NCBI GenBank assembly: GCA_009699875.1
Contig: WLNI01000001.1
Coordinates: 186,001-250,000, forward strand
Origin: Actinomycetota bacterium
GTDB lineage: Bacteria; Actinomycetota; Acidimicrobiia; Acidimicrobiales; RAAP-2
Reading direction: 5' to 3'
Length of the DNA: 64,000 bases
The notes below the pieces were generated by a model. The model saw only the letters and a program-made list of their open reading frames with translations, ran no database searches and was not told the DNA's origin. The translations under genes and the position numbers were made by a program. Below, in pieces: positions 1 to 8,467 of the stretch (position 1 is its first letter; every line of letters starts with the position of its first letter).

Positions 1-81
1 ACCGAGGATAAAAACCAAAATCAATATCGTCAGTACATAGTGACGTCGCCACCAGCGACGCTTCTTGTGCTTACTCCCCAT
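1..81 (-). CDS. 5' end of a membrane protein, cut by the window edge
   Basis: Only the first 27 codons are present. They start at an ATG 8 bases after the ftsK stop, and the reading frame runs off the left edge. The visible N-terminus is very basic (MGSKHKKRRWWRRHYV) and is followed by a hydrophobic stretch (LTILILVFILG). This is a typical cytoplasmic basic cap plus a first membrane helix or uncleaved signal anchor. No strong Shine-Dalgarno is visible, so it is probably translated from the ftsK transcript. The family cannot be told from so little: a LytR-CpsA-Psr protein or another envelope protein is possible, but this is a guess. Confidence 0.5.
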   Translation of the reverse strand, partial: MGSKHKKRRWWRRHYVLTILILVFILG

Positions 82-89
82 CGACGGCG

Positions 90-2498
90 TTATGAAGGCT
101 GATCAATGTCGTCAGCGGACACCAACACTGCTCGGGCTTTCGAGCCTGTGGAAGGACCAACGACACCTTGCTCTTCGAGAAGATCCATCAATCGACCAGC
201 CCGGGCGAAGCCGACTCGGAGTTTGCGTTGCAGCATCGACGTGGAGCCCAACTGCGACTTAATGACGAGATCACGGGCCTGTCGCAACAACTCATCATCG
301 TCATCACCACCACTCCCTGAGAACTCAGATGTCCCAGAGGTCTCTTCAAGGTTGCTGATGCCGACCGCCATTTCTGGCTGGCCACCTTGGCCCCGCCAAA
401 ACTCAGTCACGGCACGTACTTCTTCTTCCGAGACCCAGGGAGCTTGTATTCGGCGCGCCACGTTTGACGACGCCGTGAGCAGCAACATGTCCCCCTTGCC
501 CACCAGGCGCTCCGCTCCAGGCTGATCCAAAATCACTCGTGAATCTGCAAGCGACGACACCGAGAACGCCATACGACTTGGAACGTTTGCTTTGATTACC
601 CCCGTGATCACGTCTACCGATGGACGCTGTGTCGCCAATACCAAGTGGATTCCAACCGCTCTCGCCATCTGGGCAATTCTGACGACCGAGTCTTCGACGT
701 CTCGAGCAGCGACCATCATCAAGTCGTTCAGTTCGTCAACCACCAACACAATGAATGGGAGCGGATCGAATTCAGGGGCATCAGCCTCGACTGCCTCAGC
801 GTCAAAGGGTTCACCAGTCGCTTGCGCATGGGCTTTCTGTGCAATGAGCGCAACTTCGGCAGCCGTGTCTGGTGGCCCCTTCGGAGTGAGTTGCCCCGAG
901 CGCAGCGCATCGTGATAACTCGTAATATCTCGAACGCCATGGTCGGCGAGAATGTCGTAGCGCCGTTCCATTTCCTTGACGGCCCATGCCAATGCATTTG
1001 CTGCCTTTTTTGGATCGACGACGACCGGCGTCAACAATTGCGGAAGATTGTTGTACTGCCCCAACTCGACTCTTTTTGGGTCAACCAGAATCAATCGGAC
1101 TTCATCTGGCGTCGTACGCATCAGGAGTGACGTGATCAATGAGTTGATGGCTGAACTCTTTCCAGCCCCCGTTGCCCCAGAGATCAAGACGTGTGGGAAC
1201 TCCGCCAGGCTCACCATGACGGTCCGCCCCGCAATATCGCGACCGAGGGCAACGGCGAGTGGATCAGTAGCCTTCTTCGCTTCTGTTGACGCAAGGAGGT
1301 CCCCAAGCGTGACAAGTTGTCGCTGTCGATTGGGGACTTCGACGCCAATCGCTGATCGTCCAGGGATCGGAGCCAGAATCCGAACATCAGGAGAAGCCAT
1401 CGCATAGGCAATATCTTTCGAAAGGCTTGTGACTCGGGCAACTTTCACCCCTGGTCCAAGTTCCAACTCGTAGCGAGTCACCGTTGGTCCTACGGTGCAG
1501 CCAACCAACGTGGTCTCCACCCCATGGGCCTCAAGCGCCACCACAAGGTCTGCTCCGGCTTGGTCAACGACCTTTTGATCGTGGCGCTGACTTTGCGTCG
1601 TCTGCAAGATGTTTTTTGGAGGAAGTTTCCACGACGTTGGCGAGGAGGCTCTGGATACTCGTTTCTTCGCTGGCTTTTCCGTCATGACTGCTGTCATCTC
1701 GACAGGCTCTTCATCAGGGACGAGTGGAGGAACAGGAACTGGCACCGCCTCCTCGTCTTCGAATGCGTCATTCTCTTGTGTCATTTCGGGCTCTTCAAAG
1801 GGAAGTGGATCCTCAGGAGGGACGTCGTCGTCATCGTAGAAATCATCGTTGGCGTTGCCTTCACTTCTTCGAAGTGACGCTCCAGACCACCACGTCACGA
1901 AGAAACCACCTGCACTCTGGAGAGACCGAGAGACATAGAGCACAGCTGTCTTGAGGGGAATGCCTGTACCGAGCACCACTGCCACGATGAGAAGCGCAAG
2001 CAAAAGTACGGCTGCCCCAATGGTGCCAATCGCTATCGAAAGAGTGTGGCCGATGAGGGCGCCCACATAACCTCCGGCACGAGAGAGATCTCCAGTCGAA
2101 CTGCCAAGCGATGGATTGGAGTTGGTTAATCCTGCGAGTCCACTGAGTGCAGCAAGGCCAAGGGCTCCCCCAACCCAGAATCTCGTCAGTTCTACCTCTT
2201 CTCGCTTGGCCAGCAAGAGCACCACAATCAATACAAGAAGAGCCGGCACCAGATAACGGATTGTGCCGATGAGGTCTCCGAGGAGGTGATCGACTCCGTG
2301 GCCAACCGGTCCAAGGGCTTGAAACCAAACTGCGAGGGCTACAAGGATTGCCGCAGTTCCAAGACCCACTGCGGTGAGATCGACTGCGTGGGATGCGAAA
2401 ATACCCTGGCGCTCCTGAGGCGCTGAGCCCTTCGGTTTCGCCGGAGTCTTTGAAGCGGTCTTTTTCCGCTGAGGTTGCTGAGAGCGCGCTGCGGCCAC
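90..2498 (-). CDS. ftsK: DNA translocase FtsK/SpoIIIE
   Basis: This septum-located ATPase pumps chromosomal DNA during division. The 802-residue protein has a basic N-terminal tail, several membrane helices between about residues 40 and 200, an acidic proline-rich linker (about 215-300), and the motor domain. In the motor I see Walker A GATGAGKS near residue 440 and the family signature VDPKRVELGQYNNLP. A C-terminal winged-helix gamma domain (LLRQARDLVIKSQLGSTSML), the part that in this family reads polar DNA motifs, completes it. Translation starts at GTG with AAAGGA just upstream. It is divergent from the siderophore-interacting protein gene; a truncated membrane-protein gene follows within 10 bases. 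The linker is short compared with E. coli FtsK, as is usual in actinobacteria. Confidence 0.96.
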   Translation of the reverse strand: MAAARSQQPQRKKTASKTPAKPKGSAPQERQGIFASHAVDLTAVGLGTAAILVALAVWFQALGPVGHGVDHLLGDLIGTIRYLVPALLVLIVVLLLAKREEVELTRFWVGGALGLAALSGLAGLTNSNPSLGSSTGDLSRAGGYVGALIGHTLSIAIGTIGAAVLLLALLIVAVVLGTGIPLKTAVLYVSRSLQSAGGFFVTWWSGASLRRSEGNANDDFYDDDDVPPEDPLPFEEPEMTQENDAFEDEEAVPVPVPPLVPDEEPVEMTAVMTEKPAKKRVSRASSPTSWKLPPKNILQTTQSQRHDQKVVDQAGADLVVALEAHGVETTLVGCTVGPTVTRYELELGPGVKVARVTSLSKDIAYAMASPDVRILAPIPGRSAIGVEVPNRQRQLVTLGDLLASTEAKKATDPLAVALGRDIAGRTVMVSLAEFPHVLISGATGAGKSSAINSLITSLLMRTTPDEVRLILVDPKRVELGQYNNLPQLLTPVVVDPKKAANALAWAVKEMERRYDILADHGVRDITSYHDALRSGQLTPKGPPDTAAEVALIAQKAHAQATGEPFDAEAVEADAPEFDPLPFIVLVVDELNDLMMVAARDVEDSVVRIAQMARAVGIHLVLATQRPSVDVITGVIKANVPSRMAFSVSSLADSRVILDQPGAERLVGKGDMLLLTASSNVARRIQAPWVSEEEVRAVTEFWRGQGGQPEMAVGISNLEETSGTSEFSGSGGDDDDELLRQARDLVIKSQLGSTSMLQRKLRVGFARAGRLMDLLEEQGVVGPSTGSKARAVLVSADDIDQPS

Positions 2499-2582
2499 GG
2501 TCCTTTGAACTTACCGCTCTTTTCCCCTAAAACGGGGGACGCCTGCGCCTGTGTCTGGGCAAAATGACTCAGAAAAAGCCCC

Positions 2583-2588
2583 TACACT
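2583..2588 (+). promoter_or_regulatory. -10 element (TACACT) of a probable leaderless promoter
   Basis: TACACT ends 9 bases before the ATG of the siderophore-interacting protein gene. The intervening bases (CGCTCTCCT) contain no Shine-Dalgarno, so transcription would begin at or within a couple of bases of the start codon. No convincing -35 box is visible. The same arrangement recurs at several other genes in this window. Confidence 0.45.
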
Positions 2589-2597
2589 CGCTCTCCT

Positions 2598-3383
2598 ATG
2601 GCCAATTCAGTTCCATCCACCGACACCCCAAGCCTGTTGGCTCGCCTTGACGGCGTCGCTGCATACGATCTCGTCGTGGTTGCTCGAAGGCAGCTCAGTC
2701 CAGCAGTGCTCGAACTGGTCTGTGAAGGTGACCTTTCAGGATTCACAGCGATCCCTGGCAATGATCTCATGATGGCCGTCCCTCTTGAAGGGAGCGACGG
2801 TACATTTCGCCGTCGCTACACCATTCGACGCCACCTCACCGACAGCAATCAAATTGTGTTTTGGATTGACACGACTGCGGACGGTCCGGGGTCCCGCTGG
2901 GCGAAAGAAACACCGATAGGTTCAACTATCGAAGCGATTGGTCCCAGAGGGAAAGTCACGCTTGATGAACTTGCCGATTGGCATCTCTTTGTCGGCGATC
3001 TCTCATTTCTGAGTGCCGCCTATGCCATGGCCGAAGCCATTGAGCCCCCAGGCCAAGCCCTCTTTGTCTTCGAAATCGATGATCCGAAAGATGTTGTCCT
3101 CCCGACCCTTGATGATCTTATCGGCGTCACCTTCTGCGTAGTGGAGCGAGGGGGTCGCTCCTTTGATGATGCAACCGGGCTACAAGCGAGTCTTGACGCT
3201 CTCGAGTTTCCTTCAGATCTCGGGCATGTCTATATCGGCGGAGAACTCAGTGTTGTTGGATCGCTGCACGCTGCGTTGCTCGAGCGAGGACTTGGAAAAG
3301 AACAGATCAACGCAAAACCCTATTGGCGTCTTGGTGTCGCAAACATGGCCCATGGTGAGCCCAAAAAAGTCGAGGTCTCGTAA
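2598..3383 (+). CDS. Siderophore-interacting FAD-binding reductase family protein
   Basis: This cytoplasmic flavoprotein of 261 residues belongs to the SIP family (ViuB/YqjH type), whose members release iron by reducing ferric siderophores with NAD(P)H. The FAD-binding signature RRYTIR lies near residue 74. The NAD-binding-like domain contains GDLSFLSAAYAMAE and YIGGELSVVGSL, and the characteristic C-terminus KPYWRLG...HGEP is present. It stands alone on the plus strand between divergent ftsK and convergent rnj, and its stop abuts the rnj stop. No siderophore synthesis or uptake genes are nearby, so the substrate cannot be inferred. The start has no Shine-Dalgarno and is probably leaderless. 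Confidence 0.88.
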   Translation: MANSVPSTDTPSLLARLDGVAAYDLVVVARRQLSPAVLELVCEGDLSGFTAIPGNDLMMAVPLEGSDGTFRRRYTIRRHLTDSNQIVFWIDTTADGPGSRWAKETPIGSTIEAIGPRGKVTLDELADWHLFVGDLSFLSAAYAMAEAIEPPGQALFVFEIDDPKDVVLPTLDDLIGVTFCVVERGGRSFDDATGLQASLDALEFPSDLGHVYIGGELSVVGSLHAALLERGLGKEQINAKPYWRLGVANMAHGEPKKVEVS

Positions 3384-5054
3384 CTACGTCGCCACAATGA
3401 CAGGGACGATCATCGGCTTCTGTCGAATCCGTGTGCCAACAAAGCGACCTAACGCCTTGCGCGCCACACGATTCAACCCCTCAACGTCATGAGTTCCCTC
3501 ACTCAACGCGCTCTTTAAAGCCGACCCCACCGCATTGGCCGCTTCAACAGACAACAATGTTTCATCGTCTGGCCCGACCCATCCTCGAGTTAAGACCACC
3601 GGTCCCGCAGATACTTCCCGAGCGTGAAGATCAACTGATGCCACCACCATCACCATTCCCTCGGATGCCAGAACCTGGCGATCTCGAAGGATTCCGTGGT
3701 CAATATCACTCGCCGCTCCATCGACGTAGAGGTAGCCCGCAGGGACCGTCGACTCTTTTTCGATGCCACCCTCATCCAATCGAATAACGTCGCCATCCTC
3801 AGAGAGAACAATCTTTTCTGAAGAGATACCCATCGACTCCGCTAACTGCGCATGATGGAGCAGGTGACGGTACTCACCATGGACGGGGATGAAGCAGTCT
3901 GGCTGTGCGACGCTCAGAAGCATTGCAAGTTCCCCGCGACGAGCGTGTCCTGAGACGTGGACCGGCTCATGCGCTGAGTGGATAACTTCGGCGCCTCGAC
4001 GGTGCAACTCGTCAATGATTCGGCCAACTGACCACTCATTGCCCGGGATGGGGTGGGCAGACAGCACCACGACATCATCGGACGTGAGATCGAGCCACTT
4101 TGATTGGCCAGCCGCCATGAGGGACATTGCTGCCATTGGCTCGCCCTGTGATCCCGTGGAAAGAACGCAGATCTCTCCTGGATCGAAATCATCGATCTTC
4201 GTAATGTCAACAAGGACACCGTCTGGAACCGTAATAATTCCTAATTTCCTGGCCAACTCCACGTTGTTTTTCATCGACCGACCGAGGGTAGCTACCTTCC
4301 GACCAGATTCGTGTGCTGCATCGATGATCTGCTGAATACGGTGAAGGTGACTTGCGAAACACGCGACGATAATTCTTCGACCCGGCCTCATGGCGAACAC
4401 GCGTCGAAGCGTCACCCCAACCGTTGACTCTGAGTCAGTGAACCCTGCTTCTTCTGCGTTCGTTGAATCAGCGAGCAGAAGGCGGATGCCGTCAGTCTGC
4501 GCTATCTCTCCAATCCTGGCGAGGTCCGTTCTTCGTCCATCAACTGGAGCAAGATCAATTTTAAAGTCCCCAGAGTGCATCACCACTCCCTGCGGCGTGT
4601 GGAACGCTATCGCAAAGGCACTCGGGACTGAGTGGGTTACCGGAATGAACTCAACGTCACAAGGTCCGATCCGGATACGCTCACCATCAGCAACTTCAAT
4701 GAACTGCGTGCGATCAAGGAGTCCGGCTTCTCGAATACGATTCGCCGCCAAACCCACAGTGAGCGCCGCACCGTAGATAGGCGCTTCAATATCTCTCAAG
4801 AGATAGGACAGGCCTCCAATGTGATCTTCGTGCCCATGCGTCAAAACAATGCCATCGACTCGATCAGCGTTCTCCCGCAAAAATGTTAAATCAGGAAGGA
4901 CCAAGTCGACCCCGGGCATATCCGGCTCTGGGAACATGATGCCAACATCAATCACGAGAAGCCGGCCCTCGACTTCAAGACAGGCGCAGTTTCTGCCAAT
5001 CTCGCCTAATCCGCCGAGGAAAATAACGCGAACTGGAGAGATTTCCCTAGGCAC
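3384..5054 (-). CDS. rnj: Ribonuclease J
   Basis: RNase J is a metallo-beta-lactamase/beta-CASP ribonuclease with endonuclease and 5'-3' exonuclease activity in mRNA decay and rRNA maturation. The 556-residue product has the family length and the zinc-binding motif HGHEDH at residues 73-78, after the opening strand VIFLGGLGEIGRN. The beta-CASP region carries the later conserved histidine motifs (AHPIPGNE, SAHEPVHVSGHA and PVHGEYRH). Translation starts at GTG inside the end of dapA (8-base overlap), so it is co-transcribed with dapA. It pairs functionally with pnp and the RNase E/G gene elsewhere in the window. Confidence 0.96.
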   Translation of the reverse strand: MPREISPVRVIFLGGLGEIGRNCACLEVEGRLLVIDVGIMFPEPDMPGVDLVLPDLTFLRENADRVDGIVLTHGHEDHIGGLSYLLRDIEAPIYGAALTVGLAANRIREAGLLDRTQFIEVADGERIRIGPCDVEFIPVTHSVPSAFAIAFHTPQGVVMHSGDFKIDLAPVDGRRTDLARIGEIAQTDGIRLLLADSTNAEEAGFTDSESTVGVTLRRVFAMRPGRRIIVACFASHLHRIQQIIDAAHESGRKVATLGRSMKNNVELARKLGIITVPDGVLVDITKIDDFDPGEICVLSTGSQGEPMAAMSLMAAGQSKWLDLTSDDVVVLSAHPIPGNEWSVGRIIDELHRRGAEVIHSAHEPVHVSGHARRGELAMLLSVAQPDCFIPVHGEYRHLLHHAQLAESMGISSEKIVLSEDGDVIRLDEGGIEKESTVPAGYLYVDGAASDIDHGILRDRQVLASEGMVMVVASVDLHAREVSAGPVVLTRGWVGPDDETLLSVEAANAVGSALKSALSEGTHDVEGLNRVARKALGRFVGTRIRQKPMIVPVIVAT

Positions 5055-5949
5055 CGAGGAGGCCGAGCTGCGTTACCAGTGCCGTGGCGGCGAGATCAAG
5101 GTCAGGATCACTTGGTCCCATCGGGAGGCGACATTGACCAACATTGAGTCCGAGTGCTCGGAGCACCGCCTTCGTCGGGAGTGGATTTGGCCATCGTTCT
5201 GTTGATTCAAAGTCATACGATACCGAAAGTACGGATTCGAGCTCGGTGACTTTCTCCTGGTCGCCAGAAAGAAAGGCGCCGATCACGGCCTGCATCATGT
5301 CGCCGACCCAGTGTGATGCAACACTCACCACACCCACTCCCCCAATGTCAAGGAATGCCAATGTCAGTGAGTCGTCACCACTGTAGAGATCGAAGGTAGG
5401 AGGGGTTTGCGCAATCGTCTGTGCCGCAGCCACAAGATCTCCGGATGCATCCTTGACGCCAATAATATTCGGGCACTCTTGCGAGAGACCAACGATCGTT
5501 TCAACCGAAATCTTTCGGCCAGTTCTCGCCGGGATGTCGTAGAGCATGACGGGAAGCAAAGTTGACTGAGCCACTGCCTTGAAGTGAGCAAAAAGTCCCG
5601 CTTGGGGCGGGCGGTTGTAATACGGCGTCACCGCCAAGACTCCGGCTGCTCCGAGTGCAGCTGCCTGAGAGGTGAGTTCAATTGAGTGACGCGTATCGTT
5701 GGTTGTTGTACCAGCCAAGACAGGGACGGTCACAGCCTCACAAACTGCCGTAATCAAAGTGAGACGTTCGTCGTCGCTGAGGACTGGTGATTCACCGGTG
5801 GTACCTGCGACTACCAAGCCCTCAGAGCCGTGCGCGACCAGGTAATTTGCCAAGACAGCTGCCTGATCGAGATCAAGATTCCCAGAATCGTCAAATGGGG
5901 TCGCCATTGCCGTGAGGACACGGCCGAAACGTGGTTCTTCAAAGGACAT
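5047..5949 (-). CDS. dapA: 4-hydroxy-tetrahydrodipicolinate synthase
   Basis: DapA condenses pyruvate and aspartate semialdehyde in the first committed step of lysine and diaminopimelate synthesis. The 300-residue TIM-barrel protein has the pyruvate-binding TTGES motif (50-54), the catalytic tyrosine in LYDIPARTG (Y138) and the Schiff-base lysine in GVKDASGD (K166). Its stop overlaps the rnj start. In many actinobacteria dapB and dapA are neighbours; here a di-iron oxygenase and two TetR genes lie between them. Confidence 0.97.
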   Translation of the reverse strand: MSFEEPRFGRVLTAMATPFDDSGNLDLDQAAVLANYLVAHGSEGLVVAGTTGESPVLSDDERLTLITAVCEAVTVPVLAGTTTNDTRHSIELTSQAAALGAAGVLAVTPYYNRPPQAGLFAHFKAVAQSTLLPVMLYDIPARTGRKISVETIVGLSQECPNIIGVKDASGDLVAAAQTIAQTPPTFDLYSGDDSLTLAFLDIGGVGVVSVASHWVGDMMQAVIGAFLSGDQEKVTELESVLSVSYDFESTERWPNPLPTKAVLRALGLNVGQCRLPMGPSDPDLDLAATALVTQLGLLGA

Positions 5950-6008
5950 CAGTGTCCCAACTTAGCAGCGGCTCTTTGCTCGCCGGATCGGCCCTCTCTC
6001 TCGAGTGA

Positions 6009-7160
6009 TCAGACCAAGTTCCGATCAGCAGGACTCCCATCGGCCTCGAGGTCAACTTCGGCGACGGTGTCTTCAAAGTCTTCGAACTCAATCACACCCA
6101 TCTCGGTGAACTTCGTACGAAGCCATCCGTCGCCAGCATCTAAGAGACCGAGTTTTTTACAGTTCGGTACGATCTTCCCAAAAAGCAATGCTTGGAAATC
6201 GAGCCGGCCAGGGTCTTGCGATGCTGCTTTTGCTGCATCAGCTAACGGCACGCCCATTCGGTCCCAAATTTCTTGACCGGCCATTCGGTCCCGCATCCGA
6301 ATTGCTGCTTCAAAGGCAAACTCTTGCCGTTCACGAATCTCAGCTTGCGTGAGGTCAAGGTAAAACTCCTGAAGGGAAAGCACGCCGAAGGCAACGTGAC
6401 GAGCCTCATCAGCCATCACGTACCTCAAGAGTTGCTTCAACAGAGGTTCCTTTGTTGTTTGATGCATTAAGCCAAACGCCGCGAGGGCTAATCCTTCAAC
6501 CATGATCTGCATGCCGAGGTACGTCATATCCCAACGTGAATCAGCGACGATATCGTCGAGGAGAAGACCAAGGTGTCCATTCATTTGGTAATGGCCAGCC
6601 AACTTGGTATCTAAGTAGCGACTGAAGACTTCGACGTGACGAGCTTCGTCCATGACCTGTGTGGCGGCGTAGTACTTCGCGTCAATCCAAGGGACGGTTT
6701 CGACAATTTTGGCGGTGCACAAAAGCGCACCTTGCTCGCCGTGCATGAATTGGCTCAACATCCAGTTCTGATACTCCATGTTGAGAGCAACCCACTCTTT
6801 CTCGCCCCACTTCTCAAGGACGGTCCCCGAGAGATCAGGGGCAGCCATCGGTCCAGTCCCGCCTTCGAGAAAGGCCTGATATGCCAAGCCCTCTTGATCG
6901 ACTTCGGTGTCCCACGCTAAATCTGTGGCGCCGTTCCACTGCGATCGTTTTGCTTTTTCATACAACCTGTCGAGTTGCGGTCGCGCACCCTTTTCATAGT
7001 CCCAAGTGAACTCCGCTGGACAATGGTCATCAACGAGGTGTCGACTCTCAGAATCGTCAGCGCCCACCAATGAAAAGATCTCTTCGAAATCATTGATCTC
7101 ATCTCTCCCGATGAGTGAGCTATTGCTCGCCATGCTTTGATTTTCTTCAGTCAATGCCAT
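6009..7160 (-). CDS. Ferritin-like di-iron oxygenase or N-oxygenase-like protein
   Basis: The 383-residue soluble protein has a four-helix di-iron carboxylate core. Ligands can be assigned by eye: E142 (HGEQ), E172 and H175 (DEARH), E222 (MVEGLA), and E252 and H255 (second DEARH). This full EX2H set is expected for ribonucleotide reductase R2-like, AurF-like or ferritin-like oxygenases. There are no membrane segments and no obvious electron-transfer domain. ATG start with AGGGG about 8 bases upstream. Two TetR genes precede it and dapA follows, suggesting substrate-responsive control. The substrate is unknown: hydroxylation, desaturation or amine oxidation are all possible. Confidence 0.8.
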   Translation of the reverse strand: MALTEENQSMASNSSLIGRDEINDFEEIFSLVGADDSESRHLVDDHCPAEFTWDYEKGARPQLDRLYEKAKRSQWNGATDLAWDTEVDQEGLAYQAFLEGGTGPMAAPDLSGTVLEKWGEKEWVALNMEYQNWMLSQFMHGEQGALLCTAKIVETVPWIDAKYYAATQVMDEARHVEVFSRYLDTKLAGHYQMNGHLGLLLDDIVADSRWDMTYLGMQIMVEGLALAAFGLMHQTTKEPLLKQLLRYVMADEARHVAFGVLSLQEFYLDLTQAEIRERQEFAFEAAIRMRDRMAGQEIWDRMGVPLADAAKAASQDPGRLDFQALLFGKIVPNCKKLGLLDAGDGWLRTKFTEMGVIEFEDFEDTVAEVDLEADGSPADRNLV

Positions 7161-7190
7161 TTCTAACCCCTATCTCTTTGTTCTTCTCGA

Positions 7191-7203
7191 TGAATATATT
7201 TCA
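7191..7203 (-). promoter_or_regulatory. Candidate promoter/operator of the di-iron oxygenase gene
   Basis: In the short gap after the first TetR gene, the minus strand carries TATATT (7198-7193), close to a consensus -10 box, about 30 bases before the oxygenase start codon. The surrounding 13 bases TGAATATATTTCA are a near-perfect palindrome, the kind of site a TetR dimer could bind. It overlaps the stop codon of the TetR gene. No good -35 is visible. This is inference from sequence shape only. Confidence 0.3.
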
Positions 7204-7857
7204 CTCAGCTCGCTGAAGTGCTTCAACTCCTGGGAGGACATAGCAAGCAACAAGTCGCTCCACGGATTTCTTTTCTGTGAGGTCAAGATCTACGTCCGCT
7301 TCAATCACATAGGAGAGAAGGGTACGGACGGCAAATTCGGCAGCTCGACGTGCCTCGTTGGGTTCAAGCCACCGAGCAAAGAAGGGTTCCGCAAAATCTG
7401 ATGCCACCGATAACAGACGATCCATCTCGCCAAATGAGACATGACGCATGAGCAGCCACGGCTCCAGGCGCAAAATTGTGGAAAGAGCGGGAGATCCACT
7501 CAGCCGAGTCGCCGCGTCGAAAATTCCTGCGACGAGAACGCCTTCGAGACTCGTTGCAGATCCCATCGCCACAGCGATCCCAGAAAAGAAGCGTGCAATC
7601 TCCGTCTCAACGACTGCACCCAGAACCGCGTCTCGACCACCAGGAAAGATTCTGTAGAGCGTCGCTCGAGACATTCCTGCTCGCGTCGAAATATCTTCAA
7701 CGGTCGTTCCCTTGATCCCCTCAACTGCAATGCACTCAAGTGCAGCATCGATAATTCTCAACCGCTTCGACGAACTGTCGTTCGTGGTGATTTCAGCGCC
7801 GAGAGGCGGCACCACGTGAAGCGAGCGAGCAGCAGAAGAGTTCATTGAATGAAACAC
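7201..7857 (-). CDS. TetR family transcriptional regulator (first of a pair)
   Basis: The 218-residue protein begins with about 30 poorly conserved residues. A TetR helix-turn-helix follows (RLRIIDAALECIAVEG, TVEDISTRAGMSRATLYRIF), then a helical ligand-binding and dimerization domain. The upstream end is ambiguous: the GTG at 7857 or the ATG at 7845 could start translation, and no clear Shine-Dalgarno supports either. It lies 5 bases after a second TetR gene with the same YRxFPGGRD sequence after the recognition helix, so the two look like diverged duplicates. The likely target is the adjacent di-iron oxygenase gene; the ligand is unknown. Confidence 0.88.
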   Translation of the reverse strand: MFHSMNSSAARSLHVVPPLGAEITTNDSSSKRLRIIDAALECIAVEGIKGTTVEDISTRAGMSRATLYRIFPGGRDAVLGAVVETEIARFFSGIAVAMGSATSLEGVLVAGIFDAATRLSGSPALSTILRLEPWLLMRHVSFGEMDRLLSVASDFAEPFFARWLEPNEARRAAEFAVRTLLSYVIEADVDLDLTEKKSVERLVACYVLPGVEALQRAE

Positions 7858-7862
7858 TATGT

Positions 7863-8465
7863 CTAAATTTGTCTCAGCGTCAACGTTCTCGGTTCCCTAG
7901 GCACGATCCCTGCCAGAAGCTCAGCCCTCACTAGACGTGAGACCTCTTCAGGATTGCTCAAATCCCAACTTCCCTGGGCGCCGATATAGGAAAGCACCAT
8001 TCGAGATAAGAATCCTGCGGCTTCGCCTGGTTCCACCCCTGGGGCGAGTTCGTGGCGCTCTAAGTAGGGAAGGAGGAATTCCGAGATTTGAACTCGTGTC
8101 GAGGCGACTTCCGACTCAAGGACTACATCAAGAGCTTCAGGTTCAGTGCGAAGGACCATCTGGAGAACTTCATGTTCTTTAATAGCTCGGTGCGCAACGA
8201 AGAGTCCACGTTCTATGACCTCTTCAAGGGTCTCTGCATCACGGACCGCTTCATAGAGTCGAACGAAGAACCGATGAAACTCCCAAGCAACGACGTCATT
8301 AATGAGCTGATCACGTCCTCCGGGGAAGTAGCGATACATCGTTGCTCGAGACACTCCAGCTGCTTGTGCAACATCTTCGACCGAAGTACGAGATGGTCCA
8401 TAATGTGCGAGGCAGCCGTACGCCGCCTCGATGATGACGTCTCGTGTCTCCTGCTTCTGCCCCAT
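7863..8465 (-). CDS. TetR family transcriptional regulator (second of a pair)
   Basis: A 200-residue TetR repressor with an N-terminal helix-turn-helix (VIIEAAYGCLAHYG, SVEDVAQAAGVSRATMYRYF) and a C-terminal helical domain. Its start lies only 2 bases beyond the dapB stop, so it is probably co-transcribed with dapB, and it precedes its paralogue by 5 bases. The shared signature YRxFPGGRD after the recognition helix supports a duplication. Paired TetR regulators can respond to different ligands or form heterodimers; nothing in the sequence decides this. Confidence 0.9.
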   Translation of the reverse strand: MGQKQETRDVIIEAAYGCLAHYGPSRTSVEDVAQAAGVSRATMYRYFPGGRDQLINDVVAWEFHRFFVRLYEAVRDAETLEEVIERGLFVAHRAIKEHEVLQMVLRTEPEALDVVLESEVASTRVQISEFLLPYLERHELAPGVEPGEAAGFLSRMVLSYIGAQGSWDLSNPEEVSRLVRAELLAGIVPREPRTLTLRQI

Positions 8466-8467
8466 CG

